A stretch of 10,096 nucleotides of DNA from Xanthobacteraceae bacterium. GTDB taxonomy: Bacteria; Pseudomonadota; Alphaproteobacteria; Rhizobiales; Xanthobacteraceae. The notes below the pieces were generated by a model. The model saw nothing but the letters and a program-made list of their open reading frames with translations. It was not told the origin of the DNA and made no database searches. Position numbers and translations under genes: made by a program. The stretch lies in contig JASHRY010000079.1 in NCBI GenBank assembly GCA_030037105.1, forward strand, positions 1 through 10,096, given 5' to 3'. Below, piece by piece: positions 1 to 6,505 of this stretch (positions are counted from its first letter, which is position 1; each line of letters opens with the position of its first letter).

Positions 1-1
1 C

Positions 2-313
2 GACCGCGATCCGACCGCCCATGCCGAACTTCTCGCCATCCGCGCGGCGGCGGCCAAGCTCGGCTGCGAGCGGCTCGCGGACTGCGATCTCTACGTCACG
101 CTCGAACCGTGCGCCATGTGCGCGGCAGCGATCGCGTTCGCCCGCATCCGCCGGCTCTATTATGGCGCCGCCGACCCTAAGGGCGGCGCGGTCGAGCACG
201 GCGTGAAATTCTTCGCCTCGCCCGCGTGCGCCCATCGGCCGGAGATCTATGGCGGACTGGCGGAAGCGGACGCGGCAGCGCTGCTCAAGCACTTCTTCGG
301 GCAGCGCCGCTGA
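2..313 (+). CDS. tadA: tRNA-specific adenosine deaminase TadA, C-terminal part (5' end outside window)
   Basis: Partial gene: about 103 residues in frame 2, ending at TGA 311-313; the N-terminal third lies left of the window. The zinc-dependent cytidine/deoxycytidylate deaminase signature is complete. The HAE motif (His codon 20-22, catalytic Glu 26-28) is followed by PCxxC (Cys codons 110-112 and 119-121). In the family, the His and two Cys bind zinc and the Glu shuttles protons. The segment after it (RIRRLYYGAADPKGGAVEHG) is typical of TadA, which converts the wobble adenosine of tRNA-Arg(ACG) to inosine in the cytoplasm, rather than of free-base deaminases. The gene is convergent with the patatin-like gene, with two hairpin repeats between the stops. 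Other nucleoside deaminases of the same fold are the main alternative. Confidence 0.88.
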   Translation, partial: DRDPTAHAELLAIRAAAAKLGCERLADCDLYVTLEPCAMCAAAIAFARIRRLYYGAADPKGGAVEHGVKFFASPACAHRPEIYGGLAEADAAALLKHFFGQRR

Positions 314-329
314 GCCACATATTCTATCG

Positions 330-447
330 CGCGATGTTCTAGCGCGCGTGCGGAGGAAAACCGGTTCTCACTTTTCCTGGACGCGCCTTCGTTATGTTTT
401 GGCGCGCGTCCGGACGGAAAACCGGTTCCCACTTTTCCTGGACGCGC
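330..447. repeat. Tandem pair of imperfect palindromic repeats between convergent genes
   Basis: Two copies of a roughly 53 bp unit stand 60 bp apart (cores 335-386 and 395-447), differing by a few substitutions and one indel. Each folds back on itself. In the right copy, GCGCGTCC (404-411) pairs perfectly with GGACGCGC (440-447), and inside it GGAAAA (416-421) pairs with TTTTCC (433-438). The left copy has the same arms with one G-G mismatch (344-351 against 379-386). The AAAACCGGTT..CACTTTT core resembles a dispersed repeat that I recall from many Rhizobiales genomes. The pair fills the gap between the tadA stop and the TAA of the leftward patatin gene, where a hairpin would act on transcripts from either side. 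There is no strong T-run, so protection of 3' ends is as likely as termination. Confidence 0.8.
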
Positions 448-1272
448 TTATGCCGCGAGCAGCGCGCCGAGCCGTTCCTTCACCTCGGCCTTCACCGCCT
501 CGGCGGCGCGCAGGATGGCGCTCGCGCGATAGAAGTCGAGCGTGCGGAAGATGCCGACATTGGGGCGGACCACGAGGTCCGGCGCGCCCTGCGCGAGCTT
601 CGCGGCGATGATGGCGCCGCCCATGATGGTGAGCGTGGCGGAGACGCTTTCCCAGGCGCCGGGGATATCGCCGCGCGCCGCGGGCGGGACGCTCAGCACA
701 TCGACGGCGACGACGACGTCGGCGCGCCCGCGCAATTGATCGAACGGCAGCGGATTGGTGGTGCCGCCGTCGATGAGAACGCGGCCGTCGATCAGGACCG
801 GCCGGAACAGGCCGGGAATGGCGATCGAGGCGGCGAGCGCCGCATGGAGCCGCCCCGACGAGATCGGCGCTTCCAGCCGCCGATGGACGTCGGTCGCCAT
901 CACCGTGAGCGGAATGGACAGCGCGGAAAAATCCGCGGGCACCGCCTCCGGCAGGAACTGCGCGCAGAATTTCTCGGCATCGATCTGCGTCGCCTGGCCG
1001 AACCCGCCGGCGAACAGGTCGGCGAGGGTTCCGGCGCGCGCGGCCAGGAGCCGGCGCATCGTTTCCGCCCGGTTGTGCGCGACGGCGATGACGTGGCGGC
1101 GGATGTCCTTGCCGGGCATGCCCGCCGCGTAGGCGGCGCCGACGAGCGCGCCGATCGAGGTGCCGGCGACGGCGGAAGGCTTCACCTTCATTTCGTCGAG
1201 CGCCTCGATCACGGCGACATGGGCGAGCCCGCGCGCGCCGCCGCCGCCCAATGCGAGCGCGAAGGTCCTCAT
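448..1272 (-). CDS. Patatin-like phospholipase (RssA/NTE-type serine hydrolase)
   Basis: A 274-residue protein with all patatin blocks in order. The glycine-rich oxyanion motif GGGGARG is at residues 9-15. The nucleophile elbow GTSIG at 37-41 makes Ser39 the nucleophile. Block AASIAIPGLF is at 147-156, and DGG at 168-170 makes Asp168 the dyad partner. No signal peptide or membrane segment is evident, so it is probably a cytoplasmic or membrane-surface acyl hydrolase; the substrate (phospholipid, lysophospholipid or other acyl ester) cannot be read from sequence. I chose the ATG at 1270-1272 because family members begin just before the glycine-rich loop; the frame is open further upstream but that stretch looks like a shadow of the kinase gene. 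The start lies 13 nt after the kinase stop, without a clear Shine-Dalgarno, suggesting translational coupling. Confidence 0.88.
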   Translation of the reverse strand: MRTFALALGGGGARGLAHVAVIEALDEMKVKPSAVAGTSIGALVGAAYAAGMPGKDIRRHVIAVAHNRAETMRRLLAARAGTLADLFAGGFGQATQIDAEKFCAQFLPEAVPADFSALSIPLTVMATDVHRRLEAPISSGRLHAALAASIAIPGLFRPVLIDGRVLIDGGTTNPLPFDQLRGRADVVVAVDVLSVPPAARGDIPGAWESVSATLTIMGGAIIAAKLAQGAPDLVVRPNVGIFRTLDFYRASAILRAAEAVKAEVKERLGALLAA

Positions 1273-1285
1273 GCGGCGCGCCGTC

Positions 1286-2365
1286 TCACCCGCGCTCCGC
1301 GGCACGGGCGAATTCCCACGCCGTGGCGGCGAGCGGGCGAACGAGCGCGGCCTTGGCCGCCGCGAAGGCGCCGGTCGCGGTGCCGTCGCGCACGCGGCCG
1401 ACGATGCCTTGCAGGATCGCGGCCAGGCGGAAGAAATTGTAGGCGGAATAGACCGCGAGATGCGGCCGCGGATCGAGGCCGGTGCGCGCCACATAGGCCT
1501 CGACGTAATCCTCAAGCGAGGGAATGCCGATCGCGGCGAGATCGAGCCCGACGAGCGAGCCGGTGCCGGCCTCGGACGGCGGCATGTGCCACTGCATCAG
1601 GTGATAGGAGAAATCCGCGAGCGGATCGCCGAGCGTCGATAGTTCCCAATCGAGCACGGCCGCGAGGCGCGGCTCCGCGGGCGCAATGATGATGTTGTCG
1701 AGCCGGTAATCGCCGTGCACCAGGCGCGGCGGCCCGCTTGGCGGCAGATGCGCCGGCAGCCAGGCGATCAGGCGCTCCATGTCCTCGATCGTCTCCGTCT
1801 CCGAGGCGCGGTATTGTTTGGACCAGCGTTCGACCTGCCGGGCGACGTAATTTTCGCCGCGGCCAAAATCGGCAAGGCCGATCGCCGCCGGCTCGAAGCC
1901 GTGCAGCCGGGCGAGCGCCGCGTTCATGGCGTCGTAGACCCGCGCGCGCTCGGCCGGATCGGACGAGGGCATGTGCGGTTCCCAAAATACGCGGCCCTCG
2001 ACATGCGACATGAGAAAGAAGGCGGTGCCGACGATGCCCTCGTCGGCGCAATAGAGGATCGGCTCGGCGACCGGGAAGCCTTGCGCATGCAGCGCGCTCA
2101 TGACCCGGTACTCGCGGTCGACCGCGTGCGCGGAGGGCAACAGCCGGCCCGGCGGTTTGCGCCTGAGCACGTAGCGCCGCCCCGGCGTTTCCACGAGGTA
2201 GGTCGGGTTTGATTGGCCGCCCTTGAATTGGCCAAGCGCGATCGGCCCGGCAAACCCGGCCACACGCTCGCGCAGATAGGCTTCGAGCCGGCCGACATCG
2301 AAGCGCAGCCGCTCGGCGACCTCCTTGGTGCCGGAAAAGGCGTTCTGGCGCTCGCTCACAATCAT
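1286..2365 (-). CDS. APH/choline-kinase-fold phosphotransferase, ACAD10/LvaA-like
   Basis: A 359-residue protein of the aminoglycoside phosphotransferase superfamily. The N-lobe has GQFKGGQSNPTYLV (45-58) and YVLRRKPPG (65-73), which holds the probable ATP-contacting lysine. The catalytic loop HGDYRLDN (217-224) supplies the catalytic base Asp219 and Asn224. LDWELSTLGDP (238-248) supplies the metal-binding Asp239. This wording matches the 'phosphotransferase family protein' group related to the kinase domain of ACAD10/11 and to LvaA, which act on 4-hydroxyacyl-CoA; it is not a typical resistance enzyme. No acyl-CoA dehydrogenase partner is in the window, so the substrate is inference. The ATG at 2363-2365 has GAGGGGAG ten bases upstream. 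The patatin gene follows after 13 nt, so the two are probably co-transcribed. Confidence 0.85.
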   Translation of the reverse strand: MIVSERQNAFSGTKEVAERLRFDVGRLEAYLRERVAGFAGPIALGQFKGGQSNPTYLVETPGRRYVLRRKPPGRLLPSAHAVDREYRVMSALHAQGFPVAEPILYCADEGIVGTAFFLMSHVEGRVFWEPHMPSSDPAERARVYDAMNAALARLHGFEPAAIGLADFGRGENYVARQVERWSKQYRASETETIEDMERLIAWLPAHLPPSGPPRLVHGDYRLDNIIIAPAEPRLAAVLDWELSTLGDPLADFSYHLMQWHMPPSEAGTGSLVGLDLAAIGIPSLEDYVEAYVARTGLDPRPHLAVYSAYNFFRLAAILQGIVGRVRDGTATGAFAAAKAALVRPLAATAWEFARAAERG

Positions 2366-2422
2366 CCGCTCGCGGCTCCCCTCGGCGCGGGTCGGCGATC
2401 CGGGCGCTTGTCCCCATTCGCC

Positions 2423-2821
2423 CTACGGCCGCCACGCCGGCACGATATCGGTCTGCAGGAAGTCGTCGCCTTTGAAGAGCAGGGGCGCGCCGCGGCTCTT
2501 GGCCAGCGCATAGGCGAAACAGTCCGCAAGGTTCAATCGCGCCCGGTGGCGGCCTTTGCCGTAGGCGAGGAAACTGCCAATGGCGAGTCCGGCCTGCTCG
2601 TGCGTGACCTCGACGGTTTCGATGCCGAGGGCGGCCAGCATCGATTCGACCGTCGCCGCCTTGGCGCGTAATCTGCGACCGACAATCACCATATGGGCTT
2701 CCACATACGAGACGGCCGACATCACCGCGGCCGGACTGTTGTCAAGTATTTCGGTGAAGATGGATTCTTCATCTTCATGCCTGACGATTGCGACGATCGC
2801 CGACGTATCGACGACGATCAC
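2423..2821 (-). CDS. vapC: VapC toxin, PIN-domain ribonuclease
   Basis: A 132-residue PIN-domain protein, the usual VapC length. The acidic residues expected to hold Mg2+ or Mn2+ are present: Asp5 in the N-terminal VVDTSA, Glu41 in SAVSYVEA, Asp100 in LNLADCFAYALA and Asp119/Asp120 in FKGDDF. VapC toxins cleave tRNA or rRNA when released from their antitoxin; the target here is unknown. Translation begins at GTG (2819-2821), which overlaps the vapB stop as GTGA, so translation is coupled and antitoxin is made first. The gene ends 57 bp before the kinase start on the same strand. No truncation or missing catalytic residue is visible, so the toxin is probably active. The closest relatives I recall are rhizobial chromosomal VapC proteins. 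Confidence 0.9.
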   Translation of the reverse strand: MIVVDTSAIVAIVRHEDEESIFTEILDNSPAAVMSAVSYVEAHMVIVGRRLRAKAATVESMLAALGIETVEVTHEQAGLAIGSFLAYGKGRHRARLNLADCFAYALAKSRGAPLLFKGDDFLQTDIVPAWRP

Positions 2822-3081
2822 GTCGGCAGCCCGTTCTCGTCATAGCCGATGATCTCCTCGTCGGTGAGATGCTCATTGATTTTCGGCAACGAGTCGAAAT
2901 AGGCGAGAAGCTCGGCAAGCCTTTTCCGGTTCACTCGTCCCTTGCGCTTGGACGGCCCCAGTCGTTCCAGACGTTCGGCGACGGCGTGGTCGATGGCCTC
3001 GGTCAGGCTTTCGCCGGTCCGCGCCGCGAGCTTACGGATTTTGGCCTCCGTCGTCCGATTTTTGATAATCACGCCCATCAT
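2818..3081 (-). CDS. vapB: VapB antitoxin, ribbon-helix-helix (Rv0623/PSK-like)
   Basis: An 87-residue protein. The N-terminal half (GVIIKNRTTEAKIRKLAART, then GESLTEAIDHAVAERLERL) fits the ribbon-helix-helix DNA-binding domain of PSK/Rv0623-type VapB antitoxins. The basic linker SKRKGRVNRKR leads to an acidic tail ending in DEEIIGYDENGLPT, typical of the toxin-neutralising C terminus. Two adjacent ATG codons are possible (3079-3081, or 3076-3078 giving 86 residues); a GGA stands five or eight bases upstream, which does not decide between them. It lies directly upstream of vapC with a 4 bp overlap. By family analogy the VapBC complex represses its own promoter, here probably the AT-rich gap behind the start. 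Confidence 0.88.
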   Translation of the reverse strand: MMGVIIKNRTTEAKIRKLAARTGESLTEAIDHAVAERLERLGPSKRKGRVNRKRLAELLAYFDSLPKINEHLTDEEIIGYDENGLPT

Positions 3082-3142
3082 TTTCGTCCATATATATGCT
3101 GCGGTATTCAATATATAAAATACATCACGTGGCGCGAAATTG
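3082..3142 (-). promoter_or_regulatory. AT-rich vapBC promoter/operator region with inverted repeat
   Basis: This is the 61 bp gap between the purD stop and vapB. It is the most AT-rich stretch seen in the window: bases 3081-3130 contain 15 G/C out of 50 by count. TATATAT (3091-3097) and ATATATA (3111-3117) form an inverted repeat with a 13 bp spacer, directly upstream of the vapB Shine-Dalgarno-like GGA. On the minus strand, TATTTT and TATATT are possible -10 hexamers, but I find no convincing -35. An inverted repeat here fits operator autoregulation by a ribbon-helix-helix antitoxin, although simple TA-rich sequence makes symmetry easy to obtain by chance. Confidence 0.5.
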
Positions 3143-4456
3143 CTATCGTGTCGGATGGCCGCCCGGATAGTCGTCTGCAACGTGGTTTTCCCGTTCGACC
3201 GCGCGTCGGCCGATATCGTGCCGGCAGAAGCCGTCGGGCCAGCGGATGCGGGAGACGGCCTCATAGGCGCGCGCCTGCGCCTGCCGCACCGTGTCGCCCA
3301 GCGCGCAGACGTTGAGCACGCGGCCGCCATTGGCGCGGATGTGTCCATTTTCCGCCCTGGTGCCGGCGTGGAAGATTTCGACGCCGTCAACAGCGGCCGC
3401 GGCGTCGAGACCTTGGATGAGCGAGCCCTTGGCATAAGAGCCGGGATAGCCCTTGGCGGCCATCACCACGGCGAGCGCGGCCGCCGGATACCAGCGCAGA
3501 TCGAAGGATTTGAGCATGCCGTCGCGGCTCGCGCGCAGCGCCGGGACGAGATCCGACATCAGGCGCAACATCAGCACCTGGCACTCCGGATCGCCGAAGC
3601 GGACGTTGTATTCGATGAGCTGCGGTCCCGCCGCCGTGATCATCAGGCCGGCATAGAGCACGCCCTTGAAGGGCGCGCCCATGGCCTTCATCGCGCGCAG
3701 GGTCGGCAATACGATTGTGTCCATCACCCGGGCGCTCATCGCCACATCGATGATCGGCGCCGGCGAATAGGCGCCCATGCCGCCGGTATTCGGTCCCTTG
3801 TCGCCGTCGAAGGCGCGCTTGTGATCCTGCGCCGCGGCGAGCGGGATCGCGGTGTCGCCGTCGCAGAGCGCGAAAAACGACGCTTCCTCGCCGGCGAGGA
3901 ATTGCTCGATCACGATCTCGCCGCCGGCCGCGCCCATATCGCCGGCGAATATTATGTCGATTGCGGCTTCGGCCTCGGCGAGGCTTTGCGCCACGACCAC
4001 GCCCTTGCCGGCGGCGAGTCCGTCCGCCTTGATGACGATGGGCGCGCCGCGGGAGCGCACATAGGTCTTGGCCGCAGCCGCTTGGCGAAAGCGCTCATAA
4101 TCGGCGGTCGGAATGCCGTTCGACCGGCAAAGGTCCTTGGTGAAGCCTTTGGAACCTTCAAGCCGGGCCGCGGCGCGGCTCGGCCCGAACGCGGCGATGC
4201 CCGCGGATTCGAGGTCGTCGACGATGCCGGCGCAAAGCGGCGCCTCCGGCCCGACCACGACGAGATCGATGCCGTTGTTGCGGCAGAACGCGATCACCGC
4301 GCCATGGTCGGCGACGTCGAGCGCCGCGCATTGCGCCTCGCGCGCGATACCGGCATTGCCGGGCGAGCAGTAAAGCTTATCGGTGAGCGGGCTCGCCGCC
4401 ATCTTCCAGGCGAGCGCGTGCTCGCGCCCGCCGGAGCCGAGGAGCAGAATGTTCAT
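3143..4456 (-). CDS. purD: Phosphoribosylamine-glycine ligase (GAR synthetase)
   Basis: A 437-residue ATP-grasp enzyme for step two of de novo purine synthesis: phosphoribosylamine + glycine + ATP gives glycinamide ribonucleotide in the cytoplasm. Motifs in order are [10 protein letters not shown] (6-15), GPEAPL (69-74), the ATP-binding [11 protein letters not shown] (143-153), [20 protein letters not shown] (200-219) and the metal-binding [12 protein letters not shown] (282-293). [16 protein letters not shown] and the RHDIG block complete the C-terminal domain. The ATG at 4454-4456 gives the normal N terminus. The tail after RHDIG is unusual: Arg stands where a Trp or Tyr is common, and about a dozen extra residues follow before the TAG. 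The gene is divergent from xseA across 154 bp. Confidence 0.97.
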   Translation of the reverse strand: MNILLLGSGGREHALAWKMAASPLTDKLYCSPGNAGIAREAQCAALDVADHGAVIAFCRNNGIDLVVVGPEAPLCAGIVDDLESAGIAAFGPSRAAARLEGSKGFTKDLCRSNGIPTADYERFRQAAAAKTYVRSRGAPIVIKADGLAAGKGVVVAQSLAEAEAAIDIIFAGDMGAAGGEIVIEQFLAGEEASFFALCDGDTAIPLAAAQDHKRAFDGDKGPNTGGMGAYSPAPIIDVAMSARVMDTIVLPTLRAMKAMGAPFKGVLYAGLMITAAGPQLIEYNVRFGDPECQVLMLRLMSDLVPALRASRDGMLKSFDLRWYPAAALAVVMAAKGYPGSYAKGSLIQGLDAAAAVDGVEIFHAGTRAENGHIRANGGRVLNVCALGDTVRQAQARAYEAVSRIRWPDGFCRHDIGRRAVERENHVADDYPGGHPTR

Positions 4457-4610
4457 GGGTTCTCGGAACGCCTCGCCGGCGCTCCTGTAGCACGGGTGAA
4501 TGTCGGCGCAAGGCGGTCTCTAATGGCGTCTGGGGGGTCTTGACCGGCGCCGGCGATGCAGAACATAGCAAAGAGAGCGAGAACCATCGCCCAGCGCCGC
4601 GTTGCCGCCA
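4457..4610. promoter_or_regulatory. Divergent purD/xseA promoter region
   Basis: This 154 bp gap must hold or lie next to the promoters of both purD (leftward) and xseA (rightward). The best rightward candidate is TTGACC (4540-4545) with AACATA (4562-4567, 16 bp spacer) or ACATAG (4563-4568, 17 bp); the -35 is good and the -10 poor. CCGGCGCCGG (4544-4553) is a short perfect palindrome inside that spacer. I see no leftward promoter or riboswitch fold that I would defend. Confidence 0.35.
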
Positions 4611-6131
4611 ATGAACGAGCCGCGCCTCAATCTGCCGGAATTGACCGTCTCCGAGCTGTCGGCGGCGCTCAAGCGCACGATCGAGGACGCCTACGGCTAT
4701 ATCCGCGTGCGCGGCGAACTCGGCAAGGTGAGCTACCATTCGAACGGCCACGTCTATTTCGATCTCAAGGACGAGCGCGCTTCGATCGCCGGCGTGATCT
4801 GGCGCAGCACCGCCCAACGCATCAGGCTCAAGCTCGAAGCCGGCCTCGAAGTGGTGATCACCGGGCGAGTCACCACCTATGCCGGCCGCTCGCAATATCA
4901 GATCGTGGTCGATACGCTGGAGCCGGCCGGCCTCGGCGCGCTCATGGCGCTGCTCGAAGAGCGCAAGACGCGGCTTGCCGTCGAGGGATTGTTCGACGCG
5001 GCGCGAAAGCAAAGTCTGCCGCATCTGCCGGCGGTGATCGGCGTCGTCACCTCGCCAACAGGCGCCGTCATCCGCGACATCCTGCATCGCCTGGCCGACC
5101 GCTTCCCGCGCCGCGTGTTGGTCTGGCCGGTGAAGGTGCAGGGCGAAGGCGCGGCCGCGGAGATTGCCGCCGCCATCGCGGGCTTCAACGCGCTCCCCGC
5201 GCAAGGCGGCGCGCCGCCGCGGCCCGATCTACTCATCGTCGCGCGCGGCGGCGGCTCGCTCGAGGATTTGTGGTCGTTCAACGAGGAGATCGTGGTGCGC
5301 GCGGCCGCGGCGAGTTTCATTCCGCTCATCTCCGCGGTCGGGCACGAGACCGACGTGACGCTGATCGATTTCGCCGCGGACAAGCGCGCGCCGACGCCGA
5401 GCGCCGCCGCGGAGATGGCGGTGCCGGTGCGCGCCGAACTGATGATCGATGTCGACAGCCTGGCGCGCCGGGCGCTCGCCTGTTGGCGGCGCAACCAGGA
5501 TGCGCGACGGAGCGAGCTGCGCTCGGCGGCGCGTGCTCTTCCCGGCGCCGAGGAGGTGCTGGCGCTGCCGCGACAGCGGCTCGATCACGCCGCCGACCGG
5601 CTCTCGCGCGCCTTGCGCGCCAACGCCCACGTTCATCGCGTGGAGCTTTCGCGAATCGGCGGCCGGCTGAGCCGACATCTGTTGCGCGCGGAGGTCGAGC
5701 GCCGCCGCGAGCGCTATAGCGGCATCGCGCAACGATTGCGGGCGAGCGCGGCCGCCAATCTCGCCGCCCATCGGGTGCGAATGGCCCGCCAAAGCGAGCG
5801 CGTGGGCGCGACCGCCGCGCGCGCCAAGCGCGCGATCGAGAACCTCATGGACGCGCGCTGGGCGCGCTGCGAGCGCGACGCGCAATTGCTCGCGGCGTTC
5901 TCCTATCGCGGCGTGCTGGCGCGCGGCTTTGCGCTCGTGCGCGACAAAGCGGGCCGGCCGCTGCGCGCCGCCGCCGGAATTGTGCCCGGCGTACCGATCG
6001 GGATCGAGTTTTCCGACGGTCACGTCGGCGCTCGCGTCGAGGTCGTGCAAGCCGCAACCGCGCCGCGGTCCGAGCCGTCGAGTCGACGCCGGCGGCGCGC
6101 GCGCGCCGCGGGGCAGGGGAGCCTGTTCTGA
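4611..6131 (+). CDS. xseA: Exodeoxyribonuclease VII large subunit
   Basis: A 506-residue XseA. With several copies of XseB it forms exonuclease VII, which degrades single-stranded DNA from both ends to short oligonucleotides. An N-terminal OB-fold (about 10-105, including the [13 protein letters not shown] segment) binds DNA. The catalytic domain carries [13 protein letters not shown] (145-157), [14 protein letters not shown] (211-224) and [13 protein letters not shown] (241-253). A long Arg/Ala-rich helical region (about 275-430) fits the coiled coil that binds XseB, followed by the conserved [10 protein letters not shown] (431-440). I chose ATG 4611-4613; a TTG three codons upstream is in frame but less likely. 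No clear Shine-Dalgarno is seen. The protein ends in a basic run and QGSLF, which resembles a sliding-clamp-binding peptide. xseB is not in the window. Confidence 0.97.
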   Translation: MNEPRLNLPELTVSELSAALKRTIEDAYGYIRVRGELGKVSYHSNGHVYFDLKDERASIAGVIWRSTAQRIRLKLEAGLEVVITGRVTTYAGRSQYQIVVDTLEPAGLGALMALLEERKTRLAVEGLFDAARKQSLPHLPAVIGVVTSPTGAVIRDILHRLADRFPRRVLVWPVKVQGEGAAAEIAAAIAGFNALPAQGGAPPRPDLLIVARGGGSLEDLWSFNEEIVVRAAAASFIPLISAVGHETDVTLIDFAADKRAPTPSAAAEMAVPVRAELMIDVDSLARRALACWRRNQDARRSELRSAARALPGAEEVLALPRQRLDHAADRLSRALRANAHVHRVELSRIGGRLSRHLLRAEVERRRERYSGIAQRLRASAAANLAAHRVRMARQSERVGATAARAKRAIENLMDARWARCERDAQLLAAFSYRGVLARGFALVRDKAGRPLRAAAGIVPGVPIGIEFSDGHVGARVEVVQAATAPRSEPSSRRRRRARAAGQGSLF

Positions 6132-6136
6132 GCGAA

Positions 6137-6155
6137 CAACCTCGGGTCGAGGTTG
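6137..6155 (+). terminator. Hairpin just after xseA, possible terminator
   Basis: CAACCTCG (6137-6144) and CGAGGTTG (6148-6155) form a perfect 8 bp stem with a GGT loop, beginning five bases after the xseA stop. The sequence after it (GAATTCTG) lacks a T-run; a run of six T follows only at 6187-6192. It may be a weak intrinsic terminator or a 3'-end stabiliser. Confidence 0.45.
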
Positions 6156-6159
6156 GAAT

Positions 6160-6218
6160 TCTGACCGGCTGTTCATGTCTGAAAAATTTTTTGTGATTCG
6201 AGTCTGACCGTTTGTTCA
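6160..6218 (+). repeat. Direct repeat pair flanking an A/T tract
   Basis: The 16 bp TCTGACCGGCTGTTCA (6160-6175) returns as TCTGACCGTTTGTTCA (6203-6218), 14 of 16 identical, with a 43 bp period, or about four helical turns. An A5T6 tract (6182-6192) lies between them. The pair is upstream of the small histidine-rich gene (ATG at 6299) and could be a two-site operator, or simply a local duplication. Confidence 0.6.
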
Positions 6219-6262
6219 CTCGCTGGCCGCGGAACCGCCACGTTGTTTACGCTTTATCTGCT

Positions 6263-6293
6263 CGGCGGACGGTTGGTCCGCCGCCTAAGGAGG
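6263..6293 (+). promoter_or_regulatory. Leader hairpin abutting a strong Shine-Dalgarno
   Basis: CGGCGGAC (6263-6270) pairs perfectly with GTCCGCCG (6276-6283) around the loop GGTTG. Three bases later comes AAGGAGG (6287-6293), a near-ideal ribosome binding site five bases from the ATG at 6299. The hairpin leaves the site free. It could protect the 5' end of the message or position the ribosome, but the sequence alone does not show a switch. Confidence 0.55.
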
Positions 6294-6298
6294 ACAAC

Positions 6299-6505
6299 AT
6301 GGTTCGAAAGGCATTTGCGATTGCGGTCATGTCATTGGTTTTCGCGGCCGCGTCCGGCGTGTCGTACGCAAGCCCCGCGGCGCCGCTTCCGGCGGGGGTG
6401 GTGAGCGCGGCCGCCTCCGGCGACGTCACGCAGGCGCGGTGCGGCTGGCATTGCCGCCATCACTGGCGTCACCGGCATCATTGGTGCCGACGGCATCATT
6501 GCTGA
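6299..6505 (+). CDS. Small secreted histidine/cysteine-rich peptide
   Basis: A 68-residue protein of no family I can name. The N terminus is a clear Sec-type signal peptide: MVRK, a hydrophobic core AFAIAVMSLVFAAASGV, then a probable cleavage after YAS or nearby. A short Ala/Gly/Val spacer follows. The last 21 residues hold 8 His, 4 Cys, 3 Trp and 5 Arg, beginning CGWHC and ending CRRHHC. Such a tail could bind Zn, Cu or Ni, or form disulfides, in the periplasm; this is inferred from composition. Short exported proteins with His/Arg/Trp-rich tails are common in Bradyrhizobium-like genomes and mostly uncharacterised; cysteines in such a tail are less usual as far as I recall. The start is fixed by AAGGAGG at 6287-6293. 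The upstream frame is open to 6212 but has no such signal. Confidence 0.75.
   Translation: MVRKAFAIAVMSLVFAAASGVSYASPAAPLPAGVVSAAASGDVTQARCGWHCRHHWRHRHHWCRRHHC

Noticed and set aside
330..447. Repeat pair as a CRISPR array
   Set aside because: Only two units, palindromic over their whole length, with 8 bp between cores rather than spacer-sized unique sequence, and no cas genes.
394..1689. Long rightward open frame (431 codons) opposite the patatin and kinase genes
   Set aside because: Arg/Ala/Gly-rich translation without any motif, antisense to two genes with complete catalytic motifs; typical GC-rich shadow.
3140..4543. 467-codon rightward open frame opposite purD
   Set aside because: Antisense shadow of purD, which carries every GAR synthetase motif; translation is low-complexity His/Arg/Ala.
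4556..5719. 387-codon rightward open frame overlapping xseA
   Set aside because: Arginine-rich frame-shifted reading of xseA; xseA motifs are all in the other frame.
5229..6176. Leftward open frame opposite xseA (315 codons)
   Set aside because: No recognisable domain, fully covered by xseA on the other strand.
6231..6258. EcfG-type promoter GGAAC-N16-CTTT before the His-rich gene
   Set aside because: The -10 reads CTTT rather than CGTT, and the later direct repeats and hairpin do not support it; too weak to list.
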